The notes under the pieces: model-generated
Seen by the model: only the letters and a program-made list of their open reading frames with translations
Database searches by the model: none
Told to the model about the DNA's origin: nothing
Shown here: positions 18,190 through 26,933 of the stretch, piece after piece
Layout: each line of letters begins with the position of its first letter
How positions within the stretch are numbered: position 1 is the stretch's first letter
Translations under genes and position numbers: made by a program
Source: Streptomyces spinoverrucosus
GTDB lineage: Bacteria; Actinomycetota; Actinomycetes; Streptomycetales; Streptomycetaceae
NCBI RefSeq assembly: GCF_006539505.1
Contig: NZ_BJND01000047.1
Location: 17,396 to 81,395 of the forward strand
Reading direction: 5' to 3'
Length of the DNA: 64,000 nucleotides

Positions 18190-19247
18190 TGGCCCGCTTC
18201 CACACGCTCCCGGTGACCGCGGTCGACCGGCTCACCGACGACTCCGTCGCCGTCACGCTCGCGGTCCCCGAGGAGTTGCGCGAGGAGTACCGGTACGCGC
18301 CCGGGCAGCACATCGCCCTGCGGCGCACCGTCGACGGGGTCGAGATCCGGCGGACGTACTCGATCTGCTCCCCGGCAGCACAGGACGGCGAGGGACCGCG
18401 CGCCCTGCGGGTGGGGGTGCGGCTGGTGGAGGGCGGCGCCTTCTCGACGTACGCGCTGAAGGAGATCAACATCGGCGACGAGCTGGAGGTGATGACCCCG
18501 GCCGGCCGCTTCACCCTCGACCCCGCGCCCGGGCTGTACGCCGCGATCGTCGGCGGCAGTGGGATCACGCCGGTGCTGTCGATCGCGGCGACGCTGCTGG
18601 CGCGCGAGCCCGAGGCCCGGTTCTGCCTGATACGCAGCGACCGTACGTCCGCCTCGACGATGTTCCTGGAGGAGGTCGCCGATCTGAAGGACCGCTTCCC
18701 CGAGCGGTTCCAGCTGGTGACCGTGCTGTCCCGGGAGGAGCAGCAGGCGGGGCTGCCGTCCGGTCGGCTGGACCGGGAGCGGCTGACGGGCCTGCTGCCG
18801 GCGCTGCTGCCGGTGGCCGACGTGGCGGGTTGGTTCCTGTGCGGGCCGTACGGGCTGGTGCAGGAGGCCGAGCGGGCGCTGCGCGGCCTTGAGGTGCCGC
18901 GCGGCCGGATCCACGAGGAGATCTTCCATGTGGACGCCGCTCCGCCCGCCGCCCCGTCGACGGCTCCCGCCCACAGCACGGTGACCGCGCGGCTCGACGG
19001 CCGCGGGGGGACCTGGCCGGTCCAGGACGGTGAGTCGCTGCTGGAGACGGTGCTGCGCAACCGTCCTGACGCCCCCTACGCCTGCAAGGGCGGAGTCTGC
19101 GGCACGTGCCGGGCGTTCCTGGTCTCCGGGGAGGTACGCATGGACCGCAACTTCGCGCTGGAGCGGGAGGAGACGGAGGCGGGATATGTGCTGGCGTGCC
19201 AGTCGCATCCGGTGACGGAGAAGGTGGAGCTGGACTTCGACCGCTAG
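18189..19247 (+). CDS. paaE: phenylacetyl-CoA epoxidase reductase PaaE
   Basis: The 352-aa protein has an FAD-binding domain (RRTYSICSP, residues 50-60), an NAD-binding domain (YAAIVGGSGITPVLSIAATL) and a C-terminal plant-type 2Fe-2S ferredoxin domain with the Cys pattern YACKGGVCGTCRAF...VLACQS. It carries electrons from NADPH to PaaA. The ATG shares a base with the paaD stop (TGATG). It ends the paa operon; no strong terminator hairpin is seen before the next gene. Confidence 0.94.
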   Translation: MARFHTLPVTAVDRLTDDSVAVTLAVPEELREEYRYAPGQHIALRRTVDGVEIRRTYSICSPAAQDGEGPRALRVGVRLVEGGAFSTYALKEINIGDELEVMTPAGRFTLDPAPGLYAAIVGGSGITPVLSIAATLLAREPEARFCLIRSDRTSASTMFLEEVADLKDRFPERFQLVTVLSREEQQAGLPSGRLDRERLTGLLPALLPVADVAGWFLCGPYGLVQEAERALRGLEVPRGRIHEEIFHVDAAPPAAPSTAPAHSTVTARLDGRGGTWPVQDGESLLETVLRNRPDAPYACKGGVCGTCRAFLVSGEVRMDRNFALEREETEAGYVLACQSHPVTEKVELDFDR

Positions 19248-19284
19248 GGCCTTGTGAGGCGCTCCCTCAGGCGTTCCCTTCTCC

Positions 19285-19314
19285 TAGAACCTGTTCTATC
19301 TTGACGCTCCGTCA
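19285..19314. promoter_or_regulatory. two adjacent palindromes before the acyl-CoA dehydrogenase; first matches KstR consensus
   Basis: TAGAACCTGTTCTA (19285-19298) is a perfect palindrome that fits the KstR operator consensus TNNAACNNGTTNNA. KstR is the TetR repressor of sterol degradation in actinobacteria. Four bases later TGACGCTCCGTCA (19302-19314) is an inverted repeat of five bases around a three-base centre. Both lie within 60 bp of the start of the dehydrogenase gene. Confidence 0.55.
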
Positions 19315-19344
19315 GATGGGCGGATCCGTCGGGAGGACAGGACC

Positions 19345-20481
19345 GTGGACTTCACCTTCACCGAGGAGCAGCAGGCGGCGGCCGAGGCGGCGCGAGGTGT
19401 GTTCGCCGATGTCGCGCCGGACGCCGTGCCGAGCCCCACGCTGACCCGGGGCGCCGTGGCCGACGACTTCGACCGCGCGCTGTGGGGCAGGCTCGCCGAC
19501 GCGGATCTGCTGAGCCTGCTGCTCGATCCGGAGCACGGCGGGGCGGGCCTCGACTCCATCGCTCTGTGCCTGGTGCTTCGGGAGGCGGGGAAGGTCCTGG
19601 CGCGAGTGCCACTGCTGGAGAACAGCGCGGCACTGGCGGCAGTCCAGGCGTACGGCGGTGCGGAGTTGAAGTCCGCCGTGCTCGAACCGGCCGGGCGGGG
19701 TGAGGTCGTACTGACCGTCGCCGCGCAGGGACGTACCGGCGGTCACGACGCCGCCGAACGGGCGGTGACCGCGCGGCGGGACGGGGACGGCTGGGTCCTG
19801 GACGGGGTGCAGACGGCGGTTCCATGGGCGTATGACGCCGACTTCACCGTCGTACCGGCGCACACCGACGCCGACCGGAGCGTCCTCGCCCTCGTCCCGC
19901 GGGGGCAGGAAGGGGCCGAACTCGCCGAGCAGTTCGCGACGACCGGGGAGCGGCTCGGGGAGTTGCGGCTGGAGTCGGTGCAGGTGCCGGAGCGGTACGT
20001 CATCGAGGGCGAGGGGGCCTGGGAGTGGCTGCGGGAGTTGCTGGCCACCGGGACGTGTGCGCTGGCGCTCGGGCTCGGGGAGCGGGTGCTGCGGATGACC
20101 AGCGAGTACACCGGGAAACGGGAGCAGTTCGGGTACCCGGTCGCGACGTTCCAGGCCGTCGCCGTGCAGGCCGCCGACCGCTATATCGACCTGCGGGCGA
20201 TGGAGGCCACGCTGTGGCAGGCGGCGTGGCGGATCGGTTCGGGGGCAGCGGGGGTGTTGCCGGCCGCCGGGGATGTGGCCGTCGCGAAGATCTGGGCGGC
20301 GGAGGGGGTACGGCGGGTGGTGCAGACGGCGCAGCATCTGCACGGGGGGTTCGGGGCGGACGTCGACTATCCGCTGCACCGGTACCACGCCTGGGCGAAG
20401 CACCTTGAACTGTCGCTGGGACCGGCGGCGGCGCACGAGGAGGCGCTGGGGGATCTGCTGGCGGCGCATGCGCCGGGGTGA
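19345..20481 (+). CDS. acyl-CoA dehydrogenase family protein
   Basis: The 378-aa flavoprotein has the usual three domains. A helical N-terminus begins MDFTFTEEQQAAAEAARGVF, a beta domain is central, and the C-terminal helical domain has YTGKREQFGYPVATFQAVAV and HLHGGFGADVDYPLHRY. It resembles the FadE-type dehydrogenases that work in pairs on steroid or other acyl-CoA substrates; the usual catalytic Glu could not be placed with certainty. The GTG at 19345 follows GGGAGGAC. A KstR-like palindrome lies just upstream. It follows paaE but probably has its own promoter. Confidence 0.88.
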   Translation: MDFTFTEEQQAAAEAARGVFADVAPDAVPSPTLTRGAVADDFDRALWGRLADADLLSLLLDPEHGGAGLDSIALCLVLREAGKVLARVPLLENSAALAAVQAYGGAELKSAVLEPAGRGEVVLTVAAQGRTGGHDAAERAVTARRDGDGWVLDGVQTAVPWAYDADFTVVPAHTDADRSVLALVPRGQEGAELAEQFATTGERLGELRLESVQVPERYVIEGEGAWEWLRELLATGTCALALGLGERVLRMTSEYTGKREQFGYPVATFQAVAVQAADRYIDLRAMEATLWQAAWRIGSGAAGVLPAAGDVAVAKIWAAEGVRRVVQTAQHLHGGFGADVDYPLHRYHAWAKHLELSLGPAAAHEEALGDLLAAHAPG

Positions 20482-20503
20482 GGCCCGGGTGCACGAGGGT
20501 GGC

Positions 20504-20545
20504 GCGGGGACGCCGAGCCGTAAGTCATGCCTGTGGCGTCCCCGC
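20504..20545. terminator. hairpin between convergent genes
   Basis: GCGGGGACGCC (20504-20514) pairs perfectly with GGCGTCCCCGC (20535-20545) across a 20-base loop. It lies between the ends of the acyl-CoA dehydrogenase and rhodanese genes and can serve both. There is no U-run, as is common in Streptomyces. Confidence 0.6.
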
Positions 20546-20557
20546 CGAGCCCCTCGG

Positions 20558-20902
20558 TCAGACGACGGCCCCCGGCTCGCCCGCGTCCGTGACCACCGGG
20601 CGCCCGGTCGCCTCCCAGGCCTCCATGCCGCCGGAGACGTTCACGGCGTCGATGCCTCGCTGGTTGAGGTACATCGCGACCTGGGCCGAGCGGGCGCCGG
20701 AGCGGCAGATGACGTGGACGCGGCCGTCCTGCGGGGCGGCCTCGGTCAGCTCGCCGTACCGGGCGACGAACTCGCTCATGGGGATGTGCAGCGCCCCTGC
20801 GGCGTGGCCCGCCTGCCACTCCTCGTCCTCGCGGACGTCCAGCAGGAAGTCGTCGTCCTTGAGGTCCGTGACCCCGACCGTGGGAACAGCTCCGAAAGTC
20901 AT
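20558..20902 (-). CDS. rhodanese-like domain protein
   Basis: The 114-aa protein is a single rhodanese domain. It has LLDVREDEEWQAGHAAGALHI, the active-site loop VICRSGARSAQVA with the catalytic Cys, and a C-terminal GGMEAWEATGRPVV segment. Such stand-alone domains handle sulfane sulfur, for example as persulfide carriers. The ATG at 20902 is chosen because the domain starts right after it; upstream codons are not conserved-looking. No partner is evident next to it. Confidence 0.9.
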   Translation of the reverse strand: MTFGAVPTVGVTDLKDDDFLLDVREDEEWQAGHAAGALHIPMSEFVARYGELTEAAPQDGRVHVICRSGARSAQVAMYLNQRGIDAVNVSGGMEAWEATGRPVVTDAGEPGAVV

Positions 20903-21039
20903 GCTCCCGACGCTACCTGAAGCGCCCGCGCGGATGGCCGGACCCGAGGGCTCCCCGACCACGCACCGGCCGTTCGCCGCCCGCTCACTGCCGATGACCG
21001 ACCGACTACCGGCCGACTACCGGCCAAGCCCGCGACCGC

Positions 21040-21885
21040 TCACTGACCGATCAGCGCCGCCAGCTCCGCCTCGCGCCCCGCGACCTCCGCCAGCAGCTGC
21101 TCGGCGATCTCGTCGAGGAGGCGGTCCGGGTCGTCCGGCGCCAGCTTGAGCATGGAGCCGATGGCGCCCTCCTCCAGCTCCCGGGCGACGACCGTGAGCA
21201 GTTCCTTGCGCTGGGCGAGCCATTCCAGGCGGGCGTACAGCTCCTCGCTGCGGCTCGGGCGGCGCTCCTCGGGAACCGGTCCCGCGGCCCACTCCGCGGA
21301 CAGCTCGCGCAGCTCCGACTCGTCACCACGGGCGTAGGCGGTGTTCACGCGGGTGAGGAACTCCTCACGGCGCTTGCGCTCGCCCTCCTCCTGCGCGAGG
21401 TCGGGGTGGGCCTTGCGGGCCAGGTCGCGGTAGAGGCGGCGGGCCTGCTCGCTGGGGCGCACCCGCTGCGGGGGCCGGACCGGCTGGTCCGTGAGCATCG
21501 CGGCGGCCTCCGGGAACAGGCCGTCGCCGTCCATCCAGCCGTGGAACAGCTCCTCCACGGAGGGCATCGGCAGCACCCGGGCCCGCAGCTCCTGCGCCCG
21601 GCGCAGATCCTCCGGGTCACCGGTCCGGGCCGCCTTCGCCTCGGCGATCTGCGCGTCCAGCTCTTCGAGGCGGGCGTACATCGGGCCGAGCTTCTGGTGG
21701 TGCAGCCGGGAGAAGTTCTCGATCTCGACGCGGAAGGTCTCCACCGCGATCTCGTACTCGATCAGCGCCTGCTCGGCCGCCCGCACGGCCCGCTCCAGCC
21801 GCTCCTCGGGCCGGGGCGCGCCGTCCTCGGGCGTCGCCTCGGTCTCACCGGCGACACCACCCTGCTCAGCATCCGGGGTCGTCAC
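21040..21885 (-). CDS. J-domain protein with coiled-coil N-terminus
   Basis: The roughly 281-aa acidic protein has long helical segments in its first half (AEQALIEYEIAVETFRVEIE, then LEELDAQIAEAKAARTGD). A J-domain-like core follows near residues 155-205 with LYRDLARKAHPDLAQEE, including the HPD motif that stimulates DnaK ATPase. A further helical segment ends the protein. The GTG at 21885 is a probable start; a codon six residues upstream is possible. The J domain is well away from the N-terminus, unlike DnaJ. Partner and cargo are unknown. Confidence 0.75.
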   Translation of the reverse strand: MTTPDAEQGGVAGETEATPEDGAPRPEERLERAVRAAEQALIEYEIAVETFRVEIENFSRLHHQKLGPMYARLEELDAQIAEAKAARTGDPEDLRRAQELRARVLPMPSVEELFHGWMDGDGLFPEAAAMLTDQPVRPPQRVRPSEQARRLYRDLARKAHPDLAQEEGERKRREEFLTRVNTAYARGDESELRELSAEWAAGPVPEERRPSRSEELYARLEWLAQRKELLTVVARELEEGAIGSMLKLAPDDPDRLLDEIAEQLLAEVAGREAELAALIGQ

Positions 21886-21954
21886 CCGACCAGCGTAGGC
21901 CACACCGGGACCGTGCCTCCGAGCACCGGCCTCACCGGTCGCAGGCCCTCCCGA

Positions 21955-22416
21955 TCACTCCGAGCACTCCGCCGCCACCCACTCGGCCGAAAGATCGCGG
22001 CAGACCACCACGAGGGTGCCGGGGCGGCAGGCGATCTCATGGGAACAGCCGTCGGCGTGCGGGAGCACCTCGTCGACGATCACCTCCCCGAGCTCGCCCA
22101 GGTCGCAGACGTCCAGCACGTCCGCCTGGAAGCGCGAGACGCCCTCGTACCGGATGACCAGGTCCTCGTCGTGCTTCCAGCAGTTGTGCCGGAACCGGAC
22201 CTCGATCGCGTCCTCGCCGATTCGACGGGTCTGGTGCGGCCGCAGATCCTTCATGCACCGCCTGCCCGAGAAGTCGTAGTGTCCAGGATCGGTGGCGAGC
22301 GCTCGGGCGCCCGCCGGGAGGCGGCCCGCGAACGCGGGCAGCTGCTCCAGGTAGGGCCCCGGATCGATCACCCCCCTCATCTCGCCGCCCCGTCCGTCGA
22401 GGTCGACGTACTTCAC
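21955..22416 (-). CDS. conserved protein of unknown function
   Basis: The 153-aa protein starts MKYVDLDGRGGEMRGVIDPG and contains five cysteines, in RRCMKDL, RHNCWKHD, VCDLGE, GCSHEIACRPG and VCRDL. The spacing is not a known zinc or Fe-S motif. The GTG at 22416 follows GAGGAG by six bases, which supports this start over an upstream open frame. It is followed downstream by the J-domain gene. I do not recognise a family. Confidence 0.7.
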   Translation of the reverse strand: MKYVDLDGRGGEMRGVIDPGPYLEQLPAFAGRLPAGARALATDPGHYDFSGRRCMKDLRPHQTRRIGEDAIEVRFRHNCWKHDEDLVIRYEGVSRFQADVLDVCDLGELGEVIVDEVLPHADGCSHEIACRPGTLVVVCRDLSAEWVAAECSE

Positions 22417-22471
22417 CGTGCGCTCCTCATGAGACGGCCACCCCCCGTACCCGCCCCGGACACACGCCCCC

Positions 22472-23932
22472 TCACACACCCGCCTCCGCAGCAACCCTCC
22501 CCGCCCGAACCGCCGCCACCAGCCCCGCGTGATCCGCCTCGGTGCGGTCGGCGTAGCTGACGGCGAACGTGGCCACCGCCTCGTCCAGCTCCTCGTTCTT
22601 GCCGCAGTAGCCGGAGATCAGGCGCGGGTCGGCGCTGTGGGAGTGGGCGCGGGCGAGGAGTGCGCCGGTCATGCGGGCGTAGTCGTCGAGCTGGTCCGTG
22701 GAGAGCGCCGCCGGGTCCACGCTGCCCTTGCGGTTGCGGAACTGGCGGACCTGGAAGGGGCGGCCGTCGACGGTCGTCCAGCCGAGCAGGATGTCGCTGA
22801 CGACCTGCATCCGCTTCTGGCCGAGGACCACCCGACGGCCCTCGTGGTCGGCGGACGGCGCCTCGAAACCGGCGGTCAGCAGATGCGGCAGCAGGGCCGA
22901 GCCGCGGGCCTCCTTCACCTGGAGTATCAGCGCCTCACCGCGGTGGTCCAGGAGCAGGACGACATACGAACGCAGGCCCACGCTGCCCGTGCCCACGACC
23001 CGGAACGCCACGTCGTGCACCGCGTGCCGGGACAGCAGCGGCAGCCGGTCCTCCGACAGCGTCGTCAGGTAGGCCTCCAGCGACACCGCCACCGCCGCCG
23101 CCTCCGCGTCCGGGACCCGGCGCAGCACCGGCGGCGCGTCCACGAACCGGCGTCCCCCCTCCTCGGCCGCCTCGGTCGACCGCGCCGCGAACCGCCCGCT
23201 GGTGTTGGCCCGCGCCTTCTCCGAGACCCGCTCCAGGGTGCCCAGCAGGTCATGGGCGTCGGTGTGGGAGACCAGCTCCTCGTCCGCGATGGCGTTCCAC
23301 GCGTCCAGCACCGGGAGCTTGGCCAGCAGCCGCATGGTGCGGCGGTAGGCGCCGGCGGCGTCATGGGCGGCCGACCGGCAGGTGTCCTCGTCGGCCCCCG
23401 TCTCCCGGCCCGCGAGCACCAGCGAGGCGGCGAGCCGCTTGAGGTCCCACTCCCAGGGGCCGTACAACGTCTCGTCGAAGTCGTTCAGGTCGATGATCAG
23501 GCCGCCGCGCGCGTCGCCGTACAGACCGAAGTTCGCCGCGTGCGCGTCGCCGCAGATCTGGGCGCGGATGCGGGTCATGGGGGTGCGGGCGAGGTCGTAC
23601 GCCATGAGGCCCGCCGAACCGCGCAGGAAGGCGAACGGGGTGGCCGCCATCCGTCCCACCCGTATCGGCGTGAGCTCGGGGATACGGCCCCGGTTCGACT
23701 CCTCGACCGCGGCCACCGCGTCGGGCCGGGCGCCGTCGAGGTCGAGGGTGGCGTGGGCGCGCCGCGGGACCCGCTCGCGCAGGGCCTTCCCCTCCGCCTT
23801 GGGCGAGTGCGCGCCCTGGCCCGACCACTCGGCGAAGCCCCGCACCCGCGGAATCCGCACCGTCCCGGCATCCGCACTCTGCACACCGACCTCGGTCACC
23901 GCGACCGCCTCCCCCGTGACTCGCACGAACAT
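22472..23932 (-). CDS. DUF2252 family protein (kinase-like fold)
   Basis: The 486-aa protein shows the DUF2252 signatures RVGRMAATPFAFLRGSAGLM, QICGDAHAANFGLYGDARGG and LIIDLNDFDETLYGPWEWDL, then HAVHDVAFRVVGTGSVGLRS. The GDAHxxN and DxNDFD motifs are like those of aminoglycoside phosphotransferase/protein-kinase folds, so a kinase activity is possible but untested. The ATG at 23932 lacks a clear Shine-Dalgarno; a GTG 12 codons later is an alternative. It stands alone, downstream of a region with two DnaA-box-like sequences. Confidence 0.85.
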   Translation of the reverse strand: MFVRVTGEAVAVTEVGVQSADAGTVRIPRVRGFAEWSGQGAHSPKAEGKALRERVPRRAHATLDLDGARPDAVAAVEESNRGRIPELTPIRVGRMAATPFAFLRGSAGLMAYDLARTPMTRIRAQICGDAHAANFGLYGDARGGLIIDLNDFDETLYGPWEWDLKRLAASLVLAGRETGADEDTCRSAAHDAAGAYRRTMRLLAKLPVLDAWNAIADEELVSHTDAHDLLGTLERVSEKARANTSGRFAARSTEAAEEGGRRFVDAPPVLRRVPDAEAAAVAVSLEAYLTTLSEDRLPLLSRHAVHDVAFRVVGTGSVGLRSYVVLLLDHRGEALILQVKEARGSALLPHLLTAGFEAPSADHEGRRVVLGQKRMQVVSDILLGWTTVDGRPFQVRQFRNRKGSVDPAALSTDQLDDYARMTGALLARAHSHSADPRLISGYCGKNEELDEAVATFAVSYADRTEADHAGLVAAVRAGRVAAEAGV

Positions 23933-23978
23933 CAACTCGTGCCGACCGTACAACCGGCCGCCACATCGCGTCAGACCC

Positions 23979-24005
23979 TGTGGATAACTCCCCACCTGTG
24001 GAAAA
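23979..24005 (-). promoter_or_regulatory. DnaA box pair
   Basis: TGTGGATAA (23979-23987) is the complement of a perfect DnaA box, TTATCCACA. TGTGGAAAA (23997-24005) is a one-mismatch copy in the same orientation. They lie between the DUF2252 start and the end of the response-regulator gene. Confidence 0.5.
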
Positions 24006-24087
24006 CCCGGCACACAGCAACCGCCCCCAGCAGACAGCACCCAGCCCCAACCAACCCGGCAGACAGCCCCCTCACCCCCTCACCCCC

Positions 24088-24747
24088 TCACCCCCGCAAA
24101 TAAGCCAACACCGCCAACACCCGCCGATGCGTCCCCTCCCCCGGCGGCAAATCCAGCTTCGTCAAAATGCTCCCGATGTGCTTGCCCACCGCCGCCTCGG
24201 ACACCACGAGCTCCCGAGCGATCGCCCCGTTGGACTTCCCCTCCGCGACCAGCGCGAGCACCTCCCGTTCGCGCGGCGTGAGCCGCTCCAGCGGATCCCG
24301 GCGCCGGCGCAGCAACTGCCTTACCACCTCGGGATCCACCACCGTGCCGCCCGCCGCCACCTCACCGAGCGCGGCCACGAAGTCCTCGACCTGCCCGACC
24401 CGGTCCTTGAGCAGATACCCGACCCCGGTCCCGTCGCCGGAGTCCAACAGCTCGGCCGCGTACGCCCGCTGCACGTACTGACTCAGCACGAGCACTGGCA
24501 GCCCGGGCCTCCGCTCCCGCAGCCGCACCGCCGCGTGCAGGCCCTCGTCCTGGAAATCCGGCGGCATCCGTACGTCCGTGACCACGACGTCGGGCTCGTG
24601 CTCGTCGACTGCCGCGATGAGCGCCCGCGCGTCCCCGACGGCCGCGACGACCTCGTGCCCGCACCGGCCGAGCAGCCCGATGAGCCCCTCGCGCAGCAAC
24701 ACGCTGTCCTCGGCCAGAACTACGCGCAGCGATCCGACGGCTCGCAA
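24088..24747 (-). CDS. NarL/LuxR-type response regulator
   Basis: The 219-aa protein has a receiver domain with the acidic pocket VVLAEDSVLLREG, the phosphoacceptor Asp in DVVVTDVRMPPDF (about residue 59) and the conserved Lys in GYLLKDRVG. A LuxR helix-turn-helix follows, with LTPREREVLALVAEGKSNGAIA and SEAAVGKHIGSILTKL. The TTG at 24747 is the most likely start, preceded by GGAG. It lies 28 bases inside the end of the histidine kinase gene, so the pair is translationally coupled. The target is probably the divergent ABC exporter. Confidence 0.88.
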   Translation of the reverse strand: MRAVGSLRVVLAEDSVLLREGLIGLLGRCGHEVVAAVGDARALIAAVDEHEPDVVVTDVRMPPDFQDEGLHAAVRLRERRPGLPVLVLSQYVQRAYAAELLDSGDGTGVGYLLKDRVGQVEDFVAALGEVAAGGTVVDPEVVRQLLRRRRDPLERLTPREREVLALVAEGKSNGAIARELVVSEAAVGKHIGSILTKLDLPPGEGTHRRVLAVLAYLRG

Positions 24748-26003
24748 GGCAACTCCACACGCAACAGGGTGGGCCCACCCGGCGGACTGGACACGGAGAG
24801 TCTGCCATCGAGCACTGACACCCGGTCCGCGAGTCCGGTCAGCCCGGTCCCGGCCGCCGCGTCCGCGCCGCCCCTGCCGTCGTCCCGTATCCGCAGGACC
24901 AGCCGCCCGTCGCGGTGCCCACCCACCACCTCCGCCCGTTTCGCCCCACTGTGCCGGGCTACGTTCGCGAGCGCCTCGCACACCACGAAGTACGCGGCCG
25001 ACTCGACCGCCCGCGGCAGCCGCCCCGGCAGTTGAAGGTCGACGTCGACGGGGACCGTGCAGCGGTCGGCGGCGTCGGCGACCGCCGCTTCGAGGCCGAA
25101 GTCGGAGAGCACCTTGGGATGGATGCCGTGGATGAGCTCGCGCAGCTCCGCGAGCGCCCGCCCCGCCTCCTCGTGCGCCTGCGCGAGCTGGTCGGCGAGC
25201 GGGCCGGGCGGTGCGTCGAGACGGGCCAGCCCCAGCGTCATCGTCAACGCCACCAGCCGCTGTTGGGCCCCGTCGTGCAGGTCCCGCTCGATCCGCCGCC
25301 GCTCCGCCTCGAAGGCGTCCACCAACCGCACCCGGGACCGCGCCAGTTCGACGACCCTCGCCCCCAACTCGGCCTCCTGCGGGGCGATCAGCAACCGGGT
25401 CAGCGCGCCCCGCGCACCGGCGGCGACCCCGAGGACGTAAGCACCCAGGCACAGCAGAACCACCCCCAGGACCGCGAAGGCGACGGCAACCGGCCAGGTC
25501 GTGACCGCCCACAGCTTGAGCACCTTCACCTCGCCGAAACCGGCCACCAGCAACGGCGTACCGACCAGCGACAGCGGGCACAGCAGCGCGCATACGACCA
25601 CCAGGGCGTCGACCGGCCACAACAGGCCCGCGAACAGCAGCGCATGGCCCAGTTCCCGCCAGGTCGCCCGCTCCCCGAACCGCGTCGACAGCCAGGCCCA
25701 CAGCCCCCCGCGCGCGGGCGCCCGACGCTGATCGCTCACCGGGTCCAGGTCGACCAGCCGCAGCCTGCGCCGCTCCACCCGCGCCACCGGAATCCCGGCG
25801 AGCGCGACAAGCACGAGCAGCGGCAGCCCGACCAGCACCACGGCGAGCACCCCGCCGAGCGCGGCCAGGACCACGATCGCCACAAGGGTGACCGCACCGA
25901 CGACCACACCGGTCACCAAGTAGCCGACCGCCCGCCACGGCCACGCCGACAGCAGGAAGCCGGGCCTGGACATGGCCTGCCACACATTCCGGGGAGGCTG
26001 CAT
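24720..26003 (-). CDS. sensor histidine kinase (HisKA_3 type)
   Basis: The 427-aa protein has four hydrophobic segments in its first half (for example YLVTGVVVGAVTLVAIVVLA and GVLAVVLVGLPLLVLVALAG) and a short DUF1707/sensor-type cytosolic linker. A HisKA_3 dimerisation box follows with the phospho-His in RRIERDLHDGAQQRL, then an HATPase domain (VVCEALANVARHSGAKRAEV, DDGRGGADAAAGTGLTGLADRV). It phosphorylates the response regulator encoded next. The lack of a large external domain suggests that it senses within the membrane, perhaps through the ABC exporter opposite. Confidence 0.9.
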   Translation of the reverse strand: MQPPRNVWQAMSRPGFLLSAWPWRAVGYLVTGVVVGAVTLVAIVVLAALGGVLAVVLVGLPLLVLVALAGIPVARVERRRLRLVDLDPVSDQRRAPARGGLWAWLSTRFGERATWRELGHALLFAGLLWPVDALVVVCALLCPLSLVGTPLLVAGFGEVKVLKLWAVTTWPVAVAFAVLGVVLLCLGAYVLGVAAGARGALTRLLIAPQEAELGARVVELARSRVRLVDAFEAERRRIERDLHDGAQQRLVALTMTLGLARLDAPPGPLADQLAQAHEEAGRALAELRELIHGIHPKVLSDFGLEAAVADAADRCTVPVDVDLQLPGRLPRAVESAAYFVVCEALANVARHSGAKRAEVVGGHRDGRLVLRIRDDGRGGADAAAGTGLTGLADRVSVLDGRLSVSSPPGGPTLLRVELPCEPSDRCA

Positions 26004-26059
26004 GCGGATCACCGTAGAAGCAGCGGGCGCGCCCGGCCATCCGTCCAGGGAGCGGGTCG

Positions 26060-26081
26060 GGGGTATGCCTGGCCCTACCCC
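26060..26081. promoter_or_regulatory. inverted repeat between histidine kinase and ABC exporter genes
   Basis: GGGGTA (26060-26065) and TACCCC (26076-26081) form an inverted repeat ten bases apart in the 165-bp divergent region. It is a candidate site for the local response regulator. No promoter hexamers could be placed securely. Confidence 0.35.
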
Positions 26082-26168
26082 AAGTCTCCGCCTCGCCGCA
26101 CTGCGCCGCCCCACCCCCAGGCGATTTCGTGGCCCCATCGCCATCAACCACCAGTCACCAGGGGAGAC

Positions 26169-26933
26169 ATGAAACCCAACGCGGTAGAACTGCGCGCAGT
26201 CAGCAGGCGATACGGAACCGGCGACGGCGGCGTGCCGGCGCTCGACCACGTCTCCCTCGCCTTCCCCACCGGCACCTTCACCGCCGTCATGGGCCCCTCC
26301 GGCTCCGGCAAGTCCACCCTGCTGCAGTGCGCGGCGGGCCTGGACCGCCCCACGTCCGGCTCGGTCACGGTGGGCGGGACCGAGCTGACGAGACTCAGCG
26401 AGACCAAGCTGACCCGGCTCCGCCGTGAGCGCATCGGCTTCGTCTTCCAGGCGTTCAACCTGCTGCCCTCGCTCACCGCCGAGCAGAACGTCGCCCTGCC
26501 GCTGCGTCTGGCCGGCCGGCGCGTGCCCAGGGCGCGGATCCGCGAGGTGCTCCAGCAGGTCGGGCTCGGCGACCGCGCCAAGCACCGGCCCACCGAACTG
26601 TCCGGCGGCCAGCAGCAGCGCGTCGCCCTCGCCCGCGCGCTGGTCACCCGCCCCGAGGTGCTCTTCGGCGACGAGCCGACCGGCGCGCTCGACTCGCGGA
26701 CCGGCCGTGAGGTGCTGGCGTTGTTGCGTGGCATGGTCGACGACGACGGCCGGACGATCATCATGGTCACGCACGACCCGGTGGCCGCCTCCTACGCCGA
26801 CCGCGTGGTCTTTCTGGTCGACGGCAGGGTGGGCGGCGAGCTGACCGGCGCGAGCGCCGACGTCATCGCCACCCGCCTGACCGACCTGACGGGCCTGACG
26901 GGCCTGACCGGCCTGGAGGCCGTGCCGTGCTGA
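26169..26933 (+). CDS. ABC transporter ATP-binding protein (MacB/LolD type)
   Basis: The 254-aa ATPase has Walker A GPSGSGKSTLL, the Q-loop FVFQAFNLLPSLT, the signature LSGGQQQRVALARAL, Walker B VLFGDEPTGALDS and the H-loop MVTHDP. This is the MacB/LolD/FtsE-like type that works with large FtsX-domain permeases. The ATG follows GGGGAGAC. The C-terminus carries a short repeat, TGLTGLTGL, from a nine-base tandem repeat (about 26889-26915). It overlaps the permease GTG by seven bases. Confidence 0.93.
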   Translation: MKPNAVELRAVSRRYGTGDGGVPALDHVSLAFPTGTFTAVMGPSGSGKSTLLQCAAGLDRPTSGSVTVGGTELTRLSETKLTRLRRERIGFVFQAFNLLPSLTAEQNVALPLRLAGRRVPRARIREVLQQVGLGDRAKHRPTELSGGQQQRVALARALVTRPEVLFGDEPTGALDSRTGREVLALLRGMVDDDGRTIIMVTHDPVAASYADRVVFLVDGRVGGELTGASADVIATRLTDLTGLTGLTGLEAVPC

